Assembly (NCBI GenBank): GCA_001510575.1
Contig: LNGK01000009.1
Span: forward strand, 310,001 to 374,000
Source: Knoxdaviesia capensis
Lineage: Eukaryota > Ascomycota > Sordariomycetes > Microascales > Gondwanamycetaceae
Direction of reading: 5' to 3'
DNA length: 64,000 bases
Shown piece by piece: positions 25,976 to 39,401 of this stretch (positions within the stretch are counted from its first letter, which is position 1; each line of letters starts with the position of its first letter). A program made the position numbers and the translations under genes. The notes below the pieces were generated by a model that had not been told where the DNA came from, ran no database searches, and saw nothing but the letters and a program-made list of their open reading frames with translations.

Positions 25976-26881
25976 TAACGTTAATTCCTCTACCGAAGGG
26001 ATTATAAATAATATAGAATAGTAAGTAACGTTAGCGAAATAGTTATTATCTACGTCTAAGCCCGTAGCTTCTAAGAGGGGAGATCCTTTAGGAAATAAGT
26101 CTTCTTTCTATATAGGATATATATTATAAATAACGGGCTTCTTATCCCCTCTCTTATTATTCCGCTATCCTTTATCTATTATTAATTTATCTTTATTCCT
26201 AGAGGGGTAGGGAATAAGGGAACGGTATATCTTTTAGTCGTAAGATAGTCTTCGTAAATAGTTACGGTTACGGGAGGTATTTTAAGAATAGTTACGAGGC
26301 TTATAGGAATAACTACGATTATCTATCGTTTAGCCTCGGTTTATCGTGAAACGCGTATTCTAACGCGCTTTTTAACGTTAATCGTTATTCTCGGTACGTG
26401 GCTCCGTATATTCGTAAACCTAATAACCTATCTTTCTATACCGGAAATACGTAGATTTATCTCTATCTTTATCTTACGTAATATAATTAAGTACTTCTTT
26501 ATAGGTTCTAAATTATAGCGTTTCTCCTTCTTCCTCGGTCTTTAGCGTACTATTTAACTAAGCGGTATATAATTATCTAGTCTTTAATAAGTAGTAAGTA
26601 GTATTAATTATAATATAGATACTAGAATCGGGGGTTATATCCTACCGTATCTTATACTATAAGTCTATAATATTATAACGTAGAATATCCTTTACTATAT
26701 ATCGAATATAATATATTTCGAGTAAGTTATTAGTAGAATTCTATACTATTTTAGCTAAAAACTTAATAGCTTTATATTTAGACTTATTCTAATAATTAAA
26801 CGTGAGAGCTATAAATATACGCGAAGGGGTAGATATTAGTATATAACTAGAGATAAATATTAATATAGATTCTACTAGTAT

Positions 26882-27165
26882 TGTGATTCCTAGATATATA
26901 GTCTAAAGGACTAATAAATAAGTTATAATTATAAGGCACGTATAGAGAAATATATATAAAGGGAAGCTTAAATTTTTTCTATCTTAAGATATTTCCTATA
27001 AAAGCGTAGTAGATATCTACCTTTTATAGGTCTTTTACTAGCTCTTTAAGGTATTTATATATATATAGATATATACCTAAATACTTACCGCTAGGTAGTA
27101 TCTACGTATATTAGTATACGTTTATACGTAATTATAATATACTCTAACCTATTTAGGGGTCTATA
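26882..27165 (-). repeat. 3' LTR of Gypsy copy 3
   Basis: 284 bp. Its outer end keeps the un-mutated TGTGATTCC terminus, which fixes the LTR boundary for the whole family (the other copies read TATGATTCC or TATAATTCC). Confidence 0.92.
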
Positions 27166-27612
27166 AGATCCCCTTTCTTAACTAGATCGTCCGCGATCTA
27201 CTTTTAACTAGTAAAGGATATTAAAAGGACTTCCCTTTATATAATTTTATACTTATACTACAAGCGGTTTTTAATTATTTTTATATTTTTCTAGGGGTCC
27301 TCTTTTTTTTATCCTTTTCGACTTTTCTAAGCGTATAGAAAGAAATATAATATAAAGCGAGCCTAAATAGTAGTTAGATAAGAATAATAATAGTAATCGA
27401 TAGGAAAATAGGTATCTAGTATAATAAAAGGGAACTTCCTATTTATAGCGTTTTAGGTAGCTATAGGTACTATTTTATCCGTCTAACGATATAAATACCT
27501 TAGTATTAGATAGTATTAGGGGGGATTAAGAATACTACGATACCTAGTTAGATAGTAACGGCCTATACTATACTATATAGGTAGCGATTACGTAACTCGT
27601 CTACCTATTATT

Positions 27613-28453
27613 AGTTAATATAAGCGGGCGCTACGCTAGGGAATTAGGCTATAAAGGTAGTAGGGACCGGGGCGTTAGGGAAAGGGGGTATTATTACGAT
27701 AGCGGTAGCTACTATTAGCGCGGCTATTAGCGTAAATACCGGTATTATAGGTATAACGGCGGCTCTATTAGCTAGTATTAGTACGGTAACGGCTAGTATA
27801 ACGGGTACTACTACTAGCGGAGCTACCGTAGGTACCGGCGGGGGTCCTCCCTTAATAATATTAATTTCGGCGCCCTCGGTAACCGAAAAGAGAGGTAATA
27901 TATACGCCGAGGTCGGGGCTAGCGCTAAAGCTATACGCCGTAGGCGTATAATAGTTAGTTAAATAGGTATAAGGTATCCCGCGAAGGTATATAGTATAGC
28001 TACGGTATTAATAAAACGGCTCGCGTTATTAAATTCCTCGCTATTTAACTTCCGATTAGCGGCCGTAGCGCTTCTATTATAGACGAATAGATACTTAGCT
28101 ATAGCGATATCCCGTAACGCTTAGGTTTACGTGTTTAGCGTATTAATCTAATTCTCGTCGGTATTTATAAAGGTATCTATTTTAGCTAATATATTACTAG
28201 GTACCTAGTAATTAGCCTAATAGTTATAGTATTTAGTATAAGTATTCTATACGATATTATTAATAACGTATTAATAGTAGAGAATACCCGGGTATTCGAT
28301 ATATCTTAGTACGTATCGGGTATACGGAATCGGCTTAATAGCTCTAACTATAACGGTAACGCGTAGTACGTTTATAGCGGGAGTAGCGGTAGGGGGAATA
28401 GCGGCTATAGTAGGTAATAGGGTATTATTAGCGTTATTATTATTATTATTAGT
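27613..28453 (-). pseudogene. Third ORF of Gypsy copy 3
   Basis: Reverse-strand equivalent of 8050-8890. It retains more CG dinucleotides than copy 2, so it may be the best copy for reconstruction. Function unknown. Confidence 0.5.
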
Positions 28454-29387
28454 AGGCTATTAAGAGATATTATTATCGTTTATAATATAAATAGTAGGCT
28501 CGGTAAGTAGAATAGCTATTAATAGTACTAGTAATAGGAAGGATAGATAGGAAAGGGATAGTAGTAATAAGAGAGATAAAGAACTATCTAATTCTAAATC
28601 GTTTATAGCTAGAGATCGCTAGCTTCTTATACTTCTTCGTTAGTCGTATAATTATTCGTTTCTTTATTTATTATAAATAAGAAAGAATTTAGCTTTTTAT
28701 CGTAAAAGGTAAGGTTATTATAGCGTTTATCGTATTATAGTAGTCCTTCTATTAGCTAATATAGTCCTAATAGCTATTAAACCGGGTAGTTACTAAGAAA
28801 AGCGGGTCCCGGAGGATAGAAGGGATAGCTAGATAAAGGACGTTTAGGTTAATCGTAGTATTTAGAATATCGTACTATAGTAGTATTATACTTATTCGGT
28901 ATTAGATAGTATAATTAGTACCTCCTTCCCCTCCCTTTATCGTACGAATATAGGAAAGGGCGATAGTTAGCCGCGTAAATATAGGTAGCTAGCGTAAAGC
29001 GCGGGAATTAGGAATAAAGAAAGGAAGAAAGAAAAAAATAGTATATAGGCGTAGTAGTAAGTCTAGAGCGTTCTATTAATTATTAATATAGTAAAATAGG
29101 TTAAAAGTAGGGAAATACGCGGGAAAAAATCGGAAAAAGTATATAAAAGGCGGAATATTAGTAGTAATAGCGGTAAAATAAAAAAAGAATAATAAAAGAA
29201 AAATTCTAAAAAAGGAAAATAGTATAGCTTAATAGTAAGGCGTAGCTAAAAATAAAAATAGAATAAAGGAAATTAGGATATAGATAGAATTAAGATATAA
29301 ATAGGGGATAACTATAGAACGAATATTATAAAGGAAAAATAAAATAATAGATAAAAAATAAAAAAGAAAGAAATAGTATAGGGTAAG

Positions 29388-32300
29388 GTAACTATCTACC
29401 GATAGACGATAGACGCTTACGATCTAATTTAAGAAGGCGACGACTAGTATACTAAAGGCTACGAATAGGCTAGCTATCCTCGACGTACGCTAGGAATAGG
29501 TTAAACTTATTATAGCGTTTATCGAGCTAATAACCGCTTAGTAACTCTAGAGTATAGGTATTACCTTAGTAAACGTCGATAATAAGCTACGGTCTATCGT
29601 AGAATAGCTCGTATTTATGTTTTTATAGTCGATATTATAATATCTAATCGCCTTTACTAAAAATACGGTACGTAGCCTTATCGTTCTATAATATAGTATA
29701 GATATATATTTAGTATACCTTTACGGAGTTAGATACTAGGCGAACGGTCTTAAATAACTATCTTTCGCGAGCTAAATCTTACTAGGAAGCGATAACTTCG
29801 TCTATAGTAAGCTCCCGTTCGTACGGCGTAGTAATATAGGTGGCGTTATCGTAGGGCTCGGTACTAAAAAGTAGGTAATACGGGGAAAAGCTACTTATTT
29901 ACGGTCTATTTAAGTAGATACGTATAGCTTTAGGAATAATTATTAGCTAATCGATATCTTCTTAGTTTTTAGTATTAGCGCTAGCTAGATAGCTAGCGAT
30001 ATACTTAATTTACCCGTTAAAGCGCTTAACTTAGCTATTCGTCTATAGATAGTATATTATTATACGATACTATTATATAGGGGAGTTATAGTTAGTAAGG
30101 AGGGTCTTAAATTCGTTAGAGTTAAAGGGGGTACTATTATTAGTAATAATCTCGACTAACGGTTTAAATATTACGTAAATACGTATTACTAGTAACTTCG
30201 TAGTAGCTAAGGTACTATTACGAGGGTCTATAGCTACTATAACGTAGCTAGTAATATACTCGACTACCGTTAATAGCTATATCTATTTATTATTAATAAT
30301 AAAACGGCTAGTAAAGTCTATTCCCTAACGTATTAATAGTCGTATAGTTAGTATCGGTTATAGCGATTCCATTACTTCGGGAGGCTTTTATAGTAATTAA
30401 TATTCTATATATTATTAAACGGCCTTATTTATAACTAAAATTAAGTTAGGATACTATACTTATTTAGTTAATAGCGTATATAAGGTACTAACGCGCGTAT
30501 AGCCTTCTAGCTTATAGACCTTAATAGCTTCTAAAATAGAGGCCTCGTACGTTAATATCTTTATTAGGATACGGTTAATAATAGTATATACTTCGCTATA
30601 AAAGATAGCGAAATAGTCTTAAACGAAGGTCGAAGGGATACGATAGGGGAGTAGATAGCTATTCTCTAAGTAGTTAATAATATCTTAGACGTCGTACTAT
30701 CTAAGGTTATCTAACTTCTTAATATTAAGGGCGATTAACGTATCGTTCGTAGGTTATTCGGTATTTATAGTATTACTTAGATATTATTCGGCGTCGTTTT
30801 ATAGTAGTCGCGCTAGTAGACGTATCTTAAATCGTTAGTTCGGTAATCTAGGGGTCTCGTTATTAATAGTAGGAAAGGCGTTAGTTAGCGTGTTATTATC
30901 GTTCGTTTCGTACCCTTCCTCCTTATTCGTTACGAACGCTATATCTATATACGGCTATAATAACTAATTAACTAAAATATTAGCTTTACTAAATCGGTAG
31001 TAAATACGTACGTTATAGTATATAATTATATTAAGAAATCGTAATATTCTAGCTAGCTATTCCTACTTAGTAGTAAAAAGGCGTAGGGTTTCGTAGTTAG
31101 TAATAATAATAATCTTAGTAGCCTCTAACTAGCTCCTTTAATACTATAATAATATAATAACGGTAAGTATTTCTCTCTCCTAAGTACTATATCGCTACTA
31201 GGTCTTTAATAAAACGGCGTTAAAGTACGTAACTAGGCGTAAAACGTTACGTTTATTATTAGAATCGCGTTATAGTTAGAATAACGTAGTACCGACGGTA
31301 TAATTAGAAGCGTCGGTCTCGAGTACCGATAGGAATATATAGTTATAGTTACGTAGCTCTAGGAAGGAGGCTATAGTATCGCGAATATCGCGTTAGGCTT
31401 ATAATAACTCGTTATCTAGCTATACTTATACGCCTTTAGGCTTATCTACTCTAATATACTTATAGAGTAGACGCGCTTTATATATAAAGTAGGGGATAAA
31501 GCGGCGTAAATAGCTAGTAGTATTTAAAAAGCTACGGATCTTAGTAATAGTAGTAGGCGCTAGTCTTTTACGGACGGTAGCTACTTTCTTAGGATCTAAA
31601 CGAATACCGTAGATAGAGATAATTATTCCTAAAAACTTACCTTCTTTAACGAACTATTTATACTTCTTAAGGTTTAATAATAATTAATAGCGGCTTAATT
31701 AGCGTAGAATAGCGACTATTCTCTTAGTTAATTTTATTATTATCTTACCCTAAATATAAATATCGTTTAAAAGGCCTATAGTAAAGGTACGTACTAACTT
31801 AAGGACCTCGTTTATAAAACGCTAGAAGGTTATAGGTACGTTTATAAAGCTAAATAATATATAAAGCTATTTATATTATCTAAACGGCGTAGAAAACGCT
31901 ATCTTTAGTATTACCTTAGGGTCTATAACTATCTACTAGAAGCTATCTTCTAGGTTAAGAAAAGTATAGAATCGGTATCTAACGGCTTATTAGAGGGAAT
32001 CTTCGATATTCGGTAGTAGATAGGCTACCTTTTACGTAACTTCGTTTAACGTATAATAGTTAATTACGAAACGGTATCTAAGCTAGTTATTACTAGGGAG
32101 GGGCTTCTTAGGGGGTAATAGTATAAGTATAGACTATAGGGAGTTAATAGCGTATCGAATAATACTAAGTAAGAGTAGTTTATTAGTAAATTCCTTTATA
32201 ATTTTACGTTAGTAAGGGCTATAGCGGCGTAAGGGGAGAGATCTAGGTTTAGTATCGGCGGTCTTAATATTATACTAAGTATGGGCCTTTACGTCTAGTC

Positions 32301-33263
32301 TAGTATTAAAATACCGTAGAATAAAGACGAAGGTATTATCGTTAAAGGCCTTTCGTATAATTATTAGGGCTTCGGTATTTACCTTCTTCTATTAGTTTTC
32401 TATAATAATACGGGTACTACGAATAACGTTATACTTCGTACGCTCTTTCGTAAGTAATAGTTACTTCTTATACTCGGGTAATAGCTCTTTATTAAATTCG
32501 ATAGTTACTTAGTCGGTATTTACTATTCTAGGAAACGTTTATTAGGGTAAAGGAGTGCTATTATACTATTACTTAGCGAGGTATATAATAAAGGGAAACG
32601 ATTTAGAGGTAATATAGGAGAGGGTATAGGTATTAGGGTCTATAAGTAAAATACTATAAATATATATTAATAGAGGTAAAGGGAGGTTCTTATCGTAGAA
32701 AGAAGTAGGATTATCGTGAAAAGGGGTAATATTATCGTAGGAAGAGGTAATATTTATTAGACTAGAATCGGTAGTAGAGGTAGTATAGGTAATAACGATA
32801 TTATCTTATCTCTAGGGAGGGTAGAAATATAGAATAATAGGGGAATCGCGTAGGAGTATAAGCTTTATCGTACTATTAGCGTCGGTATAACTAAGCTTCG
32901 TAGCTCCGCTTTAGTTAATAGTTAGGTTAGTAAGATAGGTACCGTTAGTAATAATACTAGCTACTATAGAAATAACTTTAGATAGTTTATTAATAGTCGT
33001 TAATTAGAAGGAAATAACGATATCGTTAATAATAGTAAAGCTACTATTACCGCCTAGGCTACTAAGGCGTAGGGGGTTAACGGACCGGTATAGCGTTAAA
33101 TAGTAACGGGCGTACGATTTAGAGACGAATACGCTAGCTATTCCGGTATTAATAAATACTATAAGCGGCGTTTATTAGTTATTCGTTAGTAAACCGGTAT
33201 AGAAGCGGTATCGTTTACGGTATCCTTCGCGTCGTAGCTATTTTATTAGTATCTTACTAATTA
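29388..33263 (-). pseudogene. Gypsy copy 3 pol, RIP-killed
   Basis: Reverse-strand equivalent of 3240-7115; the protease core lies near 33158. Same domain order, frames interrupted by TAA/TAG. Confidence 0.88.
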
Positions 33264-33642
33264 ACGTTAATTCCTTTACCGAAGGGGTTATAAATAGTAT
33301 AGAATAGTAAGTAACGTTAGCGAAATAGTTATTATCTACGTCTAAGCCCGTAGCTTCTAAGAGGGGAGATCCTTCGGGAGATAAGTCTTTTTTCTATATA
33401 GGGTATATACTATAAATAGCGGGCTTCTTATCCCCTCTCCTATTATTCCGCTATCCTTTATCCGTTATTAATCTATCTTTATTCCTAGAGGGGTAGGGAG
33501 TAAGGGAATAGTATATCTTTCGGTCGTAAGATAGTCTTCGTAAATAGTTACGGTCGCGGGAGGTATTTCGAGAATAGTTATAAGGCTCGCGGGAATAACT
33601 ACGATTATCTATCGTTTAGCCTCGATTTATCGTAAAACGCGT

Positions 33643-35463
33643 ATTCTAACGCGCCTTTTAACGTTAATCGTTATTCTTAGTACGTGGCTCCGTATATTCG
33701 CGAACTTAATAACTTATTTTTCTATACCGGAAATACGTAGATTTATCTCTATCTTTATCCTATATAATATAATTAAGTACTTCTTTATAGGTTTTAAATT
33801 ATAGCGTTTCTCCTTCCTCTTTAGTCTTTAGCGTATTATTTAGCTAAGCGGCGTATAATTATCTAGTCTTTAATAAGTAGTAAGTAGTATTAACTATAAT
33901 ATAGATACTAGAGTTAGGGGTTATATCCTACCGTATCTTATACTATAAGTCCGTAATATTATAACGTAGAATATCTTCTACTATACGTTAAATATAGTAT
34001 ATTTCGAGTAAGTTATTAGTAGAATTCTATATTATTTTAGCTAAAAGTTTAATAGCTTTATATTTAGACTTATTTTAATAATTAAACGCGAGAGCTATAA
34101 ATACGCGTAAAGGGGTAGATATTAGTATATAACTAAAGATAAATATTAATATAGATTCTACTAGTATAAGCTATAGTATATCGGTATACCGTTAAATAAA
34201 ATACTAAAGGGGTATAAATTCGCCTCTAATTACTAATAGTATTTAAGATATCTAATACGTATATAGAATTATAGATTTATATAAGTAGGTCTAAATATAT
34301 ACTAATTATACTATAACTATATAGTCTACCTTACTTAAGTAATCGCTTTATAGCTAACTAATAGCTTTTTTACTATTTTTCTTACGATCCTCTTTATTAC
34401 TAATATCCGATAGGAGTATTAGCTCTAGAAATATCGCTTAGAGGTATTAATACTATTTAATAGCGTACTTATCGTTTATTAGAGGTATATTATACTTTAT
34501 TAGACTACCTTTAATAGCTAAATTCCCGTTTTCTAAACGAGGGCCTAGGAATCGTCCTTTAATAGCTAGCTATAATAGTAGTATAAAGCCGTTAATATTA
34601 ATATTAGTAAACGGTTTACTTTTAGGTCCTAGATATAATTTCGCTTAAAATATTATTTTAGGGGGTATCGTTTATAAGGGTATTTATTAGAATAATATAG
34701 GAAATATTAGAAATATATTACTATCGTATACTCCTTATCTATATACGTAACCTTATTATCCTTCTAGAACCGTATTACCTATACTTCTTAGTATTTATAA
34801 TATAATATATAGTACCGAGGGCTAGTTTCTCGTTAGTTAGACGTTAGTTATAAGTAATAACGGGTTATTAGTTATAATTACGCTAGAAAGGGGGCTCCTT
34901 CTACCTAAGTCGGTAGGTAATAGTAGTCCTATTATCTATAGACTAGCTAATAATAGCGAGGGAGTAGGAAAAGAGGATAAGGTAGCTATAGCTATAGCCG
35001 GTAAGTTACTACGGCTTATAGCGTCTATTAGCTTTTCTAGAAGTTTTTCTATTATTATACTAATAACGGTATTTATATTATCGGTACGCTCTTTCTCTCT
35101 CGCTTATCTATTAAAGTTAGACTCTATACGGTCCGTAAGTAGCGCTTTTATTATTTACTTTAATTCCTCGATCGTAATAGACTTAGTATATTAAGGCGGT
35201 AGACTATTAGCTAGCTAAGCTAGTAGGATATTTATCCCGTTATCTATAGCCTTTCCTTTCCCTTATCTTATTATTATCTAATAATTATATATAATAGGGG
35301 TTACTTCCGTAAGGGGTTATAGCTCCTTAACTAGTAACTTACTAATTTAGGGGTTAGTTATAACGCTTACCTTACTTAAGGCTTTAAGGTTATAGGTAAT
35401 GCTTTTATCTCTTTTACGTAGAATACGTTATTCTTTATCTAATATTTAGCGTAAAAGTAGATA
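33643..35463 (-). pseudogene. Gypsy copy 3 gag-like region
   Basis: Position-for-position equivalent of the gag region of copy 1, with the mutated zinc knuckle near 33700-33740. Limits approximate. Confidence 0.55.
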
Positions 35464-36403
35464 TTTAGCGGTCTAGGCTTACCGGGAAATAGGGGGTTAG
35501 GGATATAAACCGATAGTAAGTAGGAGCGAAAAAGGAATAAATAGGGAAACTAGGGTATAATAGTTATAAATAGTTAGATAGTTTATATTTATAAGGTTAA
35601 TAATAGGGGGAAAGAGCGGTAGGAAGGATAACTATTAGAAAAGAAACGGGGTTAGTAAAATAAGAAATAAGACTATTAGTATATAAAAGGGGTATAAAGG
35701 GGGTATAAAAGCGGGTTAGTCTTAGAATAAGAAGTAGATTAGTAATTAGAATTAAATAGAATAGGAGAATAGGTAATAAAGGAAGTCTATAAACGGAGGT
35801 AGTAGAAAATAATCGAAAATAGTAGAAATATTAAGACGTTAGTTATTAGAATAGTAGGAGTCTTAGAAATAACTAGAAAAAGTCGTAGAAATAAATAGGT
35901 AAAGTCGTAAAATAAAGGAAAAGTCGTAGAAATAAATAGAAATAGAGGGATTAGCTATTAAATATTTAATAATAGGACTTAAACCTATTAATAGTATCTA
36001 ATAGCTTAGGAGGTATAGGAAAGGTACGTAGGGGGCGTATAAAACGTCGGTAAAGGTAGGGTAATTCGGTATTTTACTAGAGTAATAGTAGTTAATTAGC
36101 TATTAGTTCGGTAAGGACGGAATTAAAAGAAGGAAAATAAAAGATATTCGTTTAACGTGCTTTCGTTACTAAAAGGAGGTTAAATAGAAAGGGTTTTTAT
36201 AAAAGAAAGGTAATTCGTAGTTTACTACGGCGGAAAGTAGTAAAGCTATCGGCGGAGGTGAATTCTAAATTAAAAGAAAGGAAAGTCGAGATATCGGTCG
36301 ATTACGTATCGATTAGGACTCGAACCTAGAGGAAAGGTAGTCGATTACGACGGTTAGGCTTTAAAGGAAGGTTAATAAGAGATTAATAGTATAAGTATTA
36401 CGC

Positions 36404-36427
36404 TTATAAAAAATTAATTTTTTATAA
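36404..36427. repeat. 24-nt perfect palindrome across the leader/5' LTR junction, copy 3
   Basis: TTATAAAAAATTAATTT and its exact reverse complement overlap to form a 24-nt palindrome. Its last five bases are the terminus of the 5' LTR. The same palindrome occurs at 39383-39406 in copy 2. The region should contain the primer-binding site. Confidence 0.8.
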
Positions 36428-36706
36428 TTCCTAGATATATAGTCTAAAGGACTAATAAATAAGTTATAATTATAAGGTACGTATAGAGAAATATATATAA
36501 AGGGAAGCTTAAATTTTTTCTATCTTAAGATATTTCCTATAAAAGCGCGGTAGATATCTACCTTTTATAAGTCTTTTACTAGCTCTTTAAGGTATTTATA
36601 TATATATAGATATATACCTAAATACTTACCGCTAGGTAGTATCCACGTGTATTAGTATACGTTTATACGTAATTACAATATACTCTAACCTATTTAGGGG
36701 TCTATA
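36423..36706 (-). repeat. 5' LTR of Gypsy copy 3
   Basis: 284 bp, same length as its partner at 26882-27165. It keeps a few un-mutated dinucleotides (ATCCACGTGT, AATTACAATA). Confidence 0.92.
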
Positions 36707-37914
36707 GTATAAGCTATAGTATATCGGTATACTATCGAATAAAATACTAAAGGGGTATAAATTCGTTTCTAATTACTAGTAGTATTCGAGACGTCTAATA
36801 CGTATATAGAATTATAGATTTATATAAATAAGTCTAAATACGTACTAATTATACTATAACTATATAGTCTACCTTACTTAAGTAGTTACTTTATAGCTAA
36901 CTAATAGCTTTTTTACCGTTTTTCTTACGATCTTCTCTATTATTAATATCCGATAGGAGTATTAGCTCTAGGAACGTCGCTTAGAGGTATTAATACTACC
37001 TAATAACGTACTTATCGTTTATTAGAGGTATATTTTACTTTATTAAACTACTTTCGATAGCTAAATTCCTATTTACTAAACGAGGGCTTAGGAATTATCC
37101 TTTAATAGTAAGCTATAATAGTAGTATAAAGCTATTAATACTAATATTAGTAAACGGTTTACTATTAGGTCCTAGATATAGTTTCGCTTAAAATATTACT
37201 TTAAGGGTTATCGTTTATAAGGGTATTTACTAGAATAGTATAGGAAATATTAGAATTATACCGCTATCGTATACTCCTTATCTATATATATAACCTTATT
37301 ATCTTTCTAGAACCGTACTACTTATACCTCTTAGTATTTATAATATAATATACGGTACCGAGGGCTAGTTTCTTATTAGTTAGACGCTAGTTATAAGTAA
37401 TAACGGATTATTAGCTATAGTTACGCTAGAAAGGGGGCTCTTTCTACCTAGGTCGGTAGGTAATAGTAGTCTTATTATCTATGGACTAGCTAATAATAGC
37501 GAGGGAGTAGGAAAAGAGGATAAGGTAGCTATAGCTATAGCTAGTAAGTTACTATAGCTTATAGCGTCTATTAGCTTTTCTAGAAGCTTTTTTATTATCG
37601 TATTAATAACGGTATTTATATTATTAATACGCTCTTTCTCTCTCGCTTATCTATTAAAGTTAAACTCTATATAGTTTATAAGTAACGCTTTTATTATTTA
37701 CTTTAATTCCTCGATCGTAATAGACTTAGTATATTAAGGTAGTAGATTACTTACTAGCTATACTAGTAGAATATTTATCCCGTTATCTATAGCCTTTCCT
37801 TTCCCTTATCCTATTATTATCCGATAATTATACGTAATAGGGGTTACTTCCGTAAGGGGTTATAGCTCCTTAACTAGTAGCTTACTAGTTTATAGGTTAG
37901 TTATAGCGCTTACT

Positions 37915-38787
37915 TTACTTAAGGCTTTAAGGTTATAGGTAATACTTTTATTTCTTTTACGTAGAATACGTTATTCTTTATCTAATATTTAGCGTAAAAG
38001 CGGATATTAGCGGTCTAGGCTCGCTAGGAAATAGGGGGTTAGGGATATAAACCGATAGTAAGTAGGAGCGAAAGGGAATAAATAAGGAAAACTAGAGCGT
38101 AATAGTTATAAATAGTTAGATAGTCTAGATTTATAGGGTTAATAATAGGGGAAAAGAGTAGTAGAAAGGATAACTATTAGAAAAGAATAAGGTTAGTAAA
38201 ATAAGAAATAAGACTATTAATATATAAACGGGGTATAAAGGGGGTATAAAAGCGGGTTAGTCTTAGAATAAGAGGCGGATTAGTAATTAGAATTAAATAG
38301 AATAGGAGAATAGGTAATAAAGGAAGTCCGTAAACGGAGGTAGTAGAAAANTTACTTAAGGCTTTAAGGTTATAGGTAATACTTTTATTTCTTTTACGTA
38401 GAATACGTTATTCTTTATCTAATATTTAGCGTAAAAGCGGATATTAGCGGTCTAGGCTCGCTAGGAAATAGGGGGTTAGGGATATAAACCGATAGTAAGT
38501 AGGAGCGAAAGGGAATAAATANGGAAAACTAGAGCGTAATAGTTATAAATAGTTAGATAGTCTAGATTTATAGGGTTAATAATAGGGGAAAAGAGTAGTA
38601 GAAAGGATAACTATTAGAAAAGAATAAGGTTAGTAAAATAAGAAATAAGACTATTAATATATAAACGGGGTATAAAGGGGGTATAAAAGCGGGTTAGTCT
38701 TAGAATAAGAGGCGGATTAGTAATTAGAATTAAATAGAATAGGAGAATAGGTAATAAAGGAAGTTTATAAATAGAGGTAATAGAAAA
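37915..38787. repeat. Assembly duplication around single N at 38351
   Basis: 37915-38350 (436 bp) recurs at 38352-38787. The copies agree until the last about 25 bases, where they differ only by C/T and G/A (TCCGTAAACGG versus TTTATAAATAG). A second N at 38522 sits opposite an A. The mismatched tail suggests reads from another RIP copy were mixed into the contig end. Confidence 0.85.
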
Positions 38788-39401
38788 TAATCGAAAATAG
38801 TAGAAATATTAAGACGTTAGTTATCGGAATAATAGGAGTCTTAGAAATAACTAGAAAAAGTTATAGAAATAAATAAGTAAAGTTATAAAATAAAGGAAAA
38901 GTCGTAGAAATAAATAAAAATAGAGGGATTAGTTATTAAATATTTAGTAATAGGACTTAAACCTATTAGTAGTATCTAATAGCTTAAGAGGTATAAGAAA
39001 GGTACGTAGGAGGCGTATAAAACGTTAGTAAAGGTAAGGTAATTTAGTATTTTACTAGAGTAATAGTAGTTAATTAGCTATTAGTTTAGTAAGGACGGAA
39101 TTAAAAGAAGGAAAATAAAAGATATTTATTTAACGTGTTTTCGTTACTAAAAGGAGGTTAAATAAAAGGGGTTTTTTATAAAAAAAGGGTAATTCGTAGT
39201 TTACTATAGCGGAAAGTAGTAAAGCTATTAGCGGAAGTAAATTCTAAAATAAAAAAAAGGAAAGTCGAAATATTAGTCGATTACGTATCGATTAGGACTC
39301 GAACCTAGAGGAAAAGTAGTTAATTATAACGGTTAGGCTTTAAAGGAAGGTTAATAAGAGATTAATAGTATAAGTATTATGCTTATAAAAAATTAATTTT
39401 T

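Larger units (their letters stand above)
26882..36706 (-). mobile_element. Ty3/Gypsy element copy 3, complete, nested in copy 2
   Basis: 9,825 bp with two 284-bp LTRs. The host sequence (seen uninterrupted inside copy 3 itself near 34150-34175) reads CTACTAGTATAAGC. It is broken as CTACTAGTAT before 26882 and GTATAAGC after 36706, giving a 4-bp target duplication GTAT. It is the youngest Gypsy insertion of the three as far as nesting shows. It has a long leader (about 950 bp) and about 2.2 kb between pol and the 3' LTR. It is heavily RIP-mutated. Confidence 0.93.
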
